A stretch of DNA of 25,886 bases from a virus: positions 1-25,886 of the IMG/VR virus record IMGVR_UViG_3300047548_000719; one strand, given 5' to 3'. The notes under the pieces are model-generated. The model searched no databases, was not told where the DNA came from, and saw nothing but the letters and a program-made list of their open reading frames with translations. Positions 21,035 through 25,886 of this stretch are shown here, one piece after another (within the stretch, counting starts at the first letter, position 1; each line of letters opens with the position of its first letter). The position numbers and the translations under genes are program-made.

Positions 21035-21939
21035 TGGCTAACGGATATATATTTGGTCCAGATTTTAATGCCGATAACGGCCAATCAGGAGGTCAATACT
21101 TCCAGATAGGTCGTGTCAAATCAATTGTGCTAGGCCCATACAAAGGGTCAACCCAAGAACGTGATCCAGATTATGGGAGTCCAATAGATATAGGAAAAAT
21201 AAAATATGAACTACTTTACTCTACGTTAGGAACGTCTAGGTCACAAGAAGTATCTGAACCGGCTTGGCCGATGTTTAGCTTTATGAGGCAGTACCCAGTA
21301 GTAAATGAGATAGTGTTAATATTAGCAGGTCCAACTGAAAAGTTAAATGATCGTGCTTCTAACCAACAGTTTTTCTACTTTCCTCCTTACAGTTTGTGGA
21401 ACAGGTCTAACCATGGTGCATTTCCTAACATGCAAGAGTATTCCAAGTTCTTGCAGCAGTATGTTAATATCCAAGGATATTCTGGGACAGCTACCTCAGG
21501 GTCACTTCCTCTAGGCTATACATTTGAAGAAAATCAGCAGGTTAGAAACTTGCAGCCATTTGAAGGAGACACCATCTTACAAGCAAGGTTCGGTCAATCA
21601 ATTAGGTTTGGTTCTACTGTTCCAAAAATGAAGACTAGTAATACCTGGTCTAACTCTGGAAAGAATGGTGATCCTATCACTATTATATTAAATAGTCAAG
21701 CAACATCTAGTCCTGCATTCAAATTCAATAATACCGTAGAGAATATAAATAAAGACGGGTCGGCTATCTATATGACTAGTACACAAGAGATCTTTTTAGA
21801 GGACATAAATAACTTCCCATTAAACTCATTTGGTACACCTATCACTCCAATATCGCAGCCTACATTAAGAGTACCGACTCCTCCAATTTCAAATGAGATT
21901 GTAGCTCCTGCAATTCAAGACCAAGCAAATATAGGATAA
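21034..21939 (+). CDS. Baseplate hub/spike protein, OB-fold-like (gp5 N-terminal-like candidate, 301 aa)
   Basis: The N-terminal 115 residues contain FQIGRVKSIVLGPYKG and YPVVNEIVLILAGPT, a beta-rich arrangement like the OB domain of gp5/VgrG spike proteins (xxGRVxxVVLG ... GExVxV). The middle holds VRNLQPFEGDTILQARFGQS and IRFGSTVPKM, then KNGDPITIIL, which I recall from marine T4-like phages as a spike-associated protein. A Pro/Thr-rich tail (TPITPISQPTLRVPTPPISN) would be extended. No lysozyme domain is present, unlike T4 gp5. It is coupled (TAATG) to the following beta-helical protein, with which it probably forms the central spike. The assignment is by motif impression, not alignment. 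Confidence 0.6.
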   Translation: MANGYIFGPDFNADNGQSGGQYFQIGRVKSIVLGPYKGSTQERDPDYGSPIDIGKIKYELLYSTLGTSRSQEVSEPAWPMFSFMRQYPVVNEIVLILAGPTEKLNDRASNQQFFYFPPYSLWNRSNHGAFPNMQEYSKFLQQYVNIQGYSGTATSGSLPLGYTFEENQQVRNLQPFEGDTILQARFGQSIRFGSTVPKMKTSNTWSNSGKNGDPITIILNSQATSSPAFKFNNTVENINKDGSAIYMTSTQEIFLEDINNFPLNSFGTPITPISQPTLRVPTPPISNEIVAPAIQDQANIG

Positions 21940-22376
21940 TGTTTAGACCAGTATTTCCATATAAAGGTAACCAAATAATTCTAACTAGTGATAGAGTAAC
22001 TATCCATTCTGGGAAGGATGCTATCTTTTTGTTTGGAAAACAAGCTGTAGGTTTATCTTCTACTAAGACAGTTAATCTAGATGCGGGAGAAAAGATCATT
22101 TTAGCAGCTCCTGTTATTGAATTAGGAAATAAAGCCGAAGCCTTAGGTGAGCCAGTTGTTTTAGGAAACACACTTAACCAACAACTACAAGCTATATTAA
22201 GTGCTTTATCAACAGCAGGAACTATGTTAGCTCAAGTTTCAACATCAAGCCCTGGTTCTAGTATGCAAAGTATAGCATCTGCTGGAAAAATATTGAATCA
22301 AGAGGCTAGTAGGATAGCTGAAATATTAAATCCAGGTGCATCTATTATATTGTCTAAAAATACATTCACTAGATAA
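21939..22376 (+). CDS. Beta-helical spike-tip-like protein (gp5 C-terminal-like, 145 aa)
   Basis: Short repeating strands (GNQIILTSDRVTIHSGKDAI, FLFGKQAVGLSSTKTVNLDA, GEKIILAAPVIELGNKAEAL) look like the triple-stranded beta-helix at the tip of contractile-tail spikes, which punctures the outer membrane. A helical Ala/Gln/Ser-rich C-terminus follows, with LGNTLNQQLQAILSAL. It lacks the PAAR-type Pro-Ala-Ala-Arg and His metal residues, so it is not clearly a PAAR cap. It is coupled by TAATG on both sides. Since the OB-like part is in the preceding gene, the functions of T4 gp5 appear to be split. Confidence 0.6.
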   Translation: MFRPVFPYKGNQIILTSDRVTIHSGKDAIFLFGKQAVGLSSTKTVNLDAGEKIILAAPVIELGNKAEALGEPVVLGNTLNQQLQAILSALSTAGTMLAQVSTSSPGSSMQSIASAGKILNQEASRIAEILNPGASIILSKNTFTR

Positions 22377-24484
22377 TGGCAGATCCAAGATTTTCAGTTG
22401 GCAACGCTCCTTTACCAAGAACTGGTACTGCTAATGTAGTAAATTCAGCACCGACTATAGGTCAAGCTACCGTAACTACTGCTGCTGCAAATCAAAGAGC
22501 ACAAACAACTCAAGCTGCAGGAACTACTCAAGCAAAAATAAATCAAGGGTGGGTTAATTTTGGAAGCGATAGATTAAACATCAACACTACTACTGCTAAA
22601 GGTCTAGAAAAAGCATTGGGCACAATAGCCAAATTTATTATCAAAGTTCAAGGAGATATAAATAAAATCCTATACGGAAAGTCTGCTCCTAGACAAGATA
22701 CAAATCTAATTAAGAGGCTATTAGATAAAGGTATATTAAACCTACTAACTGATATTGCATCTATAGACTTTTGTAATATATTAAACTATGCTCTAAATCA
22801 AGTCGGTGATGGACAAAGGTTTGACCCAACAAAACCTCCACCAGAAAATGATGTAATTGCTAGAAAAAAATGGCAGTTACAAAAGAAAGCATACGATACT
22901 CAACAGTTTATAGACAAATATTATAGAGATTATGCAGACAATAATAACCCACAAAGTAAAGTGGGATTGTTTGTTCTAATTCAACAAATAAAAGGATCGT
23001 TAGAGAGCACTCTATTAAGTCCAACTGAGGGGATAAATGATCCTCAACTAACTAGTAACTTTCCTCAATTAGGACTTGCTAACAACTTTTTCCAAAATGG
23101 TTTTGGTATACTTAACAGGTATACTGATGTTAGACAGATCAATAATGAAGATGTACAGAGGTTAATTTCATTAATAGATAATATAAGACAATACTGTATT
23201 ATAATTCAAGGGTTGAATAACCCAAAGAATGCCATTGGCTTAATAGATAGTTCATTAAATGGTGCCATTCAAAAAGAGTTAGCAGACATATCTAAACTAA
23301 TTATTAATCCAGCAGTTGCAACAAGAGTTTTACGTGATATATTAAGAGTTGCTAATAACATTAATACTATTGGTCAAAAGATATTAGGATATATAACAAC
23401 ACTCCAAGTTATTGTAAAAATAGGCATTTTATTAATCAGAATATTCAACATAGTTACAGCATTTATATTGGCATTACCTGCACCTGCCATGTTCTTGACT
23501 TCTGGAGTTATCACAACATTTTCTGATACGGTTCAAACAAAACTTAAAGAAAAAGGTACTAAAAAGTTATTAGAAAGATTAGAGCAAATATCATTTATTA
23601 TAAATTTAATTGCAATAGTTGTTACTAGTCTATTAATAGCTATTCAAAATATCATATTAAAATTAAGAGTAATTCTTGTAAACCTAGAGAATTGTTCGAA
23701 TGTAGATCCAGATTTGGTAAACGATCTACAGAACACAATAAAAAATCTAAGTAATACAGGAGACAAATTACAATCATTCTTAGATCAATATAATAACCAA
23801 CAACAACAATCTCAAAGTAGATTTGGGCAATATACTATTCAAATAGTTACGGAAGAAGTTGTTGATGAAGGGATCAATTTAAAAAGAAGATATGGTATTG
23901 CCAAAGACTCTAATGGGTATCTGGTAGTACAGTCCACTCCTACATTTGCTTCACTAGATCTAATAATAATTAATGAGGTAAAAGCCCTTTTAGTTTCAAA
24001 AGGTTTAGTATCTTCCAACATAGCTTCTTTAACTGCTGAAGAAGAAGTGATTGTTTTAGATGCCGCTCAAATATTAGGAGATGATGAAATAGATATTGCT
24101 AATATAAATGTAACTCAAGAAGATGTGGAAACTGTGGCAGAACAAGATGAAGAGTTAGGTTTAAGTTCGTTTATCAACAATCTTCCTGGAGGTAAGGCAC
24201 TTAGACGTAGAATGAGAAGAAAAATGATCGAAAATGCAAGAAAACTAGGAACTACACTAAAAGCAACCGATCCTCAAGGAAAATATAGCTCTGGTATCAT
24301 TAAACAGCAGTCTAATGAGGCTAATAAATTAGAAATAGAAGACTTACAAGACAAGATCAAGACTTGGCAAAAAGAGATTGCAGTTGCTGCTACACAAGGT
24401 CCTATTGGTCTGGCTATTGTAAGAGATAGAGTAAAAAAGATCCAGGCAGCAGAAAAAAGGATAAAAGAACTACAAAAAGGATAA
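22376..24484 (+). CDS. Large structural protein with central hydrophobic helices (tape-measure/hub candidate, 702 aa)
   Basis: The N-terminus (1-55) is Ala/Thr/Gln-rich and low in complexity. Residues 70-330 are helical. Two strongly hydrophobic stretches lie at about 339-380 (TLQVIVKIGILLIRIFNIVT, LALPAPAMFLTSG) and 405-436 (ISFIINLIAIVVTSLLIAIQ). The C-terminus (about 650-702) is a charged coiled coil ending RIKELQKG. Tape measure proteins and hub proteins that enter the host membrane have this mix, and the position between spike and gp25 fits a baseplate or tail-core role. No enzymatic motif is visible. T4 gp29 (590 aa) is a possible functional counterpart, but this is inference. Confidence 0.55.
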   Translation: MADPRFSVGNAPLPRTGTANVVNSAPTIGQATVTTAAANQRAQTTQAAGTTQAKINQGWVNFGSDRLNINTTTAKGLEKALGTIAKFIIKVQGDINKILYGKSAPRQDTNLIKRLLDKGILNLLTDIASIDFCNILNYALNQVGDGQRFDPTKPPPENDVIARKKWQLQKKAYDTQQFIDKYYRDYADNNNPQSKVGLFVLIQQIKGSLESTLLSPTEGINDPQLTSNFPQLGLANNFFQNGFGILNRYTDVRQINNEDVQRLISLIDNIRQYCIIIQGLNNPKNAIGLIDSSLNGAIQKELADISKLIINPAVATRVLRDILRVANNINTIGQKILGYITTLQVIVKIGILLIRIFNIVTAFILALPAPAMFLTSGVITTFSDTVQTKLKEKGTKKLLERLEQISFIINLIAIVVTSLLIAIQNIILKLRVILVNLENCSNVDPDLVNDLQNTIKNLSNTGDKLQSFLDQYNNQQQQSQSRFGQYTIQIVTEEVVDEGINLKRRYGIAKDSNGYLVVQSTPTFASLDLIIINEVKALLVSKGLVSSNIASLTAEEEVIVLDAAQILGDDEIDIANINVTQEDVETVAEQDEELGLSSFINNLPGGKALRRRMRRKMIENARKLGTTLKATDPQGKYSSGIIKQQSNEANKLEIEDLQDKIKTWQKEIAVAATQGPIGLAIVRDRVKKIQAAEKRIKELQKG

Positions 24485-24505
24485 AACCAAATATATTCAG
24501 GTAAA

Positions 24506-24513
24506 ATATTTAT
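24506..24513 (+). promoter_or_regulatory. ATATTTAT box upstream of the 147-aa gene
   Basis: The plus strand reads GGTAAAATATTTATAAGATATG in the 34-base gap after the 702-codon gene. It is 5 bases before the ATG at 24519, the same distance as at the box at 87-94. It would start a transcript carrying the wedge genes. The promoter role is inferred. Confidence 0.55.
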
Positions 24514-24518
24514 AAGAT

Positions 24519-24962
24519 ATGGACAAAGCAAATGCACTAAGAAAGCTTATTCGTGAAGAACTAAAAGCAGTTCTGAAAGAGGAACTTCCTAAGATTTTAA
24601 AGGAGGTTCAAGCCCCTGTAGTAAAATCTGCACAGAAAAGTCTACAAGAAGAGGTTAAGTCTAAGATACCTGGTACTTTAAATACAAAAGCAGCTAGACC
24701 TCAGATTAACTTTGCCCCAAATAACCCAATGGCAGCCTTCTTAAACGATACTGCAAAGTCTATGCTTAATGAGGACTTTTCTATGTCCTCAGATGATGTT
24801 CATCCAGCCATAGCTTTCCAACCTCGTGATGTTAAAGTAGGTTCAGTAGAAGGAATGTTAGGATCTGCTAGACCTAGCTCAAATCTAAATGCTGTTCAGA
24901 TTAATGAGGTTCCAGACTTCTCTGGGATAATGAATAAATTAAAAGAAACTGGTCAAATCTAA
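24519..24962 (+). CDS. Hypothetical baseplate-region protein (147 aa)
   Basis: An N-terminal amphipathic, Lys/Glu-rich helix (KLIREELKAVLKEELPKILK) is followed by a Pro/Asn/Ser-rich, probably extended region and a short C-terminal helix (SGIMNKLKETGQI). There is no cysteine or known motif. It follows an ATATTTAT box by 5 bases and its stop overlaps the gp25-like start (TAATG), so it is co-expressed with the wedge. A small wedge or assembly protein is plausible. I do not recognise a family. Confidence 0.6.
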   Translation: MDKANALRKLIREELKAVLKEELPKILKEVQAPVVKSAQKSLQEEVKSKIPGTLNTKAARPQINFAPNNPMAAFLNDTAKSMLNEDFSMSSDDVHPAIAFQPRDVKVGSVEGMLGSARPSSNLNAVQINEVPDFSGIMNKLKETGQI

Positions 24963-25375
24963 TGGCATACGGACTAAAGAAAATATCGGTAGTAGATCTA
25001 AGGCCATCAACCGGGGTTGGTGTTAAAATCCCTTTTGATGCCCCAAATGTATTTTCTACTGTCTATACCACTAAAGATCAGACAAAATATAACTTGATCA
25101 ACTTTTTGTTGACAGACCCAAGAGAGAGGCCATTTAACCCGACTTTTGGGGCCGGTTTAAGAGCTAGACTATTTGAACCAATTGACCAGCTTACTTTTGA
25201 TGATATCAAACAATCTATCAGAACTCAGATAGAAGCTAATTTCCCTAATGTTCAAATAGTTACTTTAGAGATTATAGGTAACCCAGATTATAATTCAATT
25301 AATATAAAATTCAGTTATAGACTACTAAGATCAAATGAAAATGATTCAGTTACGTTGACAATTCAAAATGTATAA
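24962..25375 (+). CDS. 25: Baseplate wedge protein, gp25-like
   Basis: This sheath initiator and wedge component belongs to the gp25/GPW family of contractile tails. After a short N-terminus the family core is visible: KYNLINFLLTDPRERPFNPT and FGAGLRARLFEPIDQLTFDD, then an alpha/beta end (NVQIVTLEIIGN ... IKFSYRLL). ERPFNP.FG.GL and LFEP are the usual hallmarks. The length of 137 is near T4 gp25 (132). It begins on a TAATG overlap and the gp6-like gene starts 2 bases after its stop, preserving the gp25-gp6 neighbourhood known from T4-like phages. Confidence 0.92.
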   Translation: MAYGLKKISVVDLRPSTGVGVKIPFDAPNVFSTVYTTKDQTKYNLINFLLTDPRERPFNPTFGAGLRARLFEPIDQLTFDDIKQSIRTQIEANFPNVQIVTLEIIGNPDYNSINIKFSYRLLRSNENDSVTLTIQNV

Positions 25376-25377
25376 AG

Positions 25378-25886
25378 ATGTTGAATCAAGTAGATATAAA
25401 ATATCTCAATAAAGACTTTACGTCGTTTAGAGCAGATCTAATCGAATATGCTAAGGCTTATTACCCTACAGTCTATAATGACTTTACTCAGGCTTCACCT
25501 GGTAGTATGTTTATTGAAATGGCTTCTTATGTAGGAGACGTTTTGTCATTCTATCTAGACAATCAGATTCAAGAGACTTTCTTACAATACTCTAAGCAAA
25601 AGGGTAACTTATATACTATGGCCTATATGATGGGTTATAGACCAAAGGTTACTTCTGCAGCAACTGTTATGCTAGATGTTTATCAACAAGTTCCTTCTGT
25701 AACTGTAGGAAGTAATACAGTTCCTGACTTCAATTATGCAATGACTATTGAGCAAGGTATGCAAGTTAAGTCAAATGTTAATAGCTCTGTATTATTCTAT
25801 GTGCCACAAAAAGTTGACTTTACTACATCATCATCTTACGATCCAACAACTGTTGAGGTTTATACAATCAACGGCTCAAACGTTCC
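25378..25886 (+). CDS. 6: Baseplate wedge protein, gp6-like (partial, N-terminal 169 codons)
   Basis: The ATG at 25378 lies 2 bases after the gp25 stop, and the frame stays open to the window end. The visible part has the gp6/J-family N-terminus: KDFTSFRADLIEYAKAYYPT, ASPGSMFIEMASYVGDVLSF and YLDNQIQETFLQYSKQKGNL, then a beta region after MGYRPKVTSA. gp6 dimers form the inner ring of the baseplate and join neighbouring wedges. A full protein of this family is usually several hundred residues, so most of the gene lies beyond the right edge. Confidence 0.9.
   Translation, partial: MLNQVDIKYLNKDFTSFRADLIEYAKAYYPTVYNDFTQASPGSMFIEMASYVGDVLSFYLDNQIQETFLQYSKQKGNLYTMAYMMGYRPKVTSAATVMLDVYQQVPSVTVGSNTVPDFNYAMTIEQGMQVKSNVNSSVLFYVPQKVDFTTSSSYDPTTVEVYTINGSNV

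Noticed and set aside
21860-22171. 103-codon open frame on the minus strand antisense to the spike genes
   Set aside because: It lies against the clear plus-strand operon, with no start context or recognisable features.
24481-24518. Possible terminator between the 702-aa gene and the next gene
   Set aside because: No stem followed by a T tract is present; the gap is explained by the ATATTTAT box and an AT-rich leader.
1-25886. tRNA genes, CRISPR arrays, insertion sequences and long direct repeats
   Set aside because: I looked for T-loop and CCA-stem patterns, evenly spaced repeats and transposase motifs and saw none.

Overview
The window is an AT-rich, densely coding piece of a T4-like tailed phage (myovirus). 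Hallmarks are a gp17-type large terminase, a gp20-type portal, a gp55-type late sigma factor, a gp25-type baseplate wedge protein and the start of a gp6-type wedge protein. Almost no gene has a Shine-Dalgarno sequence. Starts are preceded by A/T-rich stretches such as AATAATATG, which is typical of Bacteroidetes translation, so a (probably marine) Bacteroidetes host is my best inference. No host gene, tRNA, insertion sequence or CRISPR array was seen.

Layout: two divergent gene blocks flank a gene-free stretch at 17,959-18,313. Everything to the left (1-17,958) is on the minus strand. In transcription order it holds a primase, a RecB-like nuclease, a zeta-toxin/PNK-like P-loop kinase, an HxGH nucleotidyltransferase and a metallopeptidase-HAD phosphatase fusion. 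A run of small phage-family proteins of mostly unknown role follows, then a membrane/coiled-coil protein, terminase, portal and putative head-assembly genes that leave the window. Everything to the right is on the plus strand: a glutaredoxin-like protein, an HD hydrolase, a small membrane protein, the late sigma factor, then structural genes (a hub/spike OB-like protein, a beta-helical spike tip, a 702-aa candidate tape measure, gp25, gp6). Most neighbours overlap by ATGA or TAATG or lie within about 20 bases, so both blocks look like long coupled operons.

Three layers stand out. (1) The octamer ATATTTAT, usually extended as ATATTTAT(A/T)AGTA, lies 5-24 bases upstream of seven start codons and once in the central gap. 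It reads opposite to the T4 late box TATAAATA, and the gp55-like sigma factor is encoded in the same window. (2) Several unrelated minus-strand proteins share a short N-terminal leader of the type M-(I/R)-x-L-x-D-(I/L)-L-x-E-(A/V), resembling the T4 capsid-targeting leader that is removed by the prohead protease. The leader sits on two predicted enzymes (kinase and nucleotidyltransferase), and similar (L/I)-x-E/A sites sit at domain junctions of other proteins. I infer that a set of these proteins is packaged in the head and may be delivered with the DNA. (3) The central gap holds a candidate structured RNA with several nested stems.
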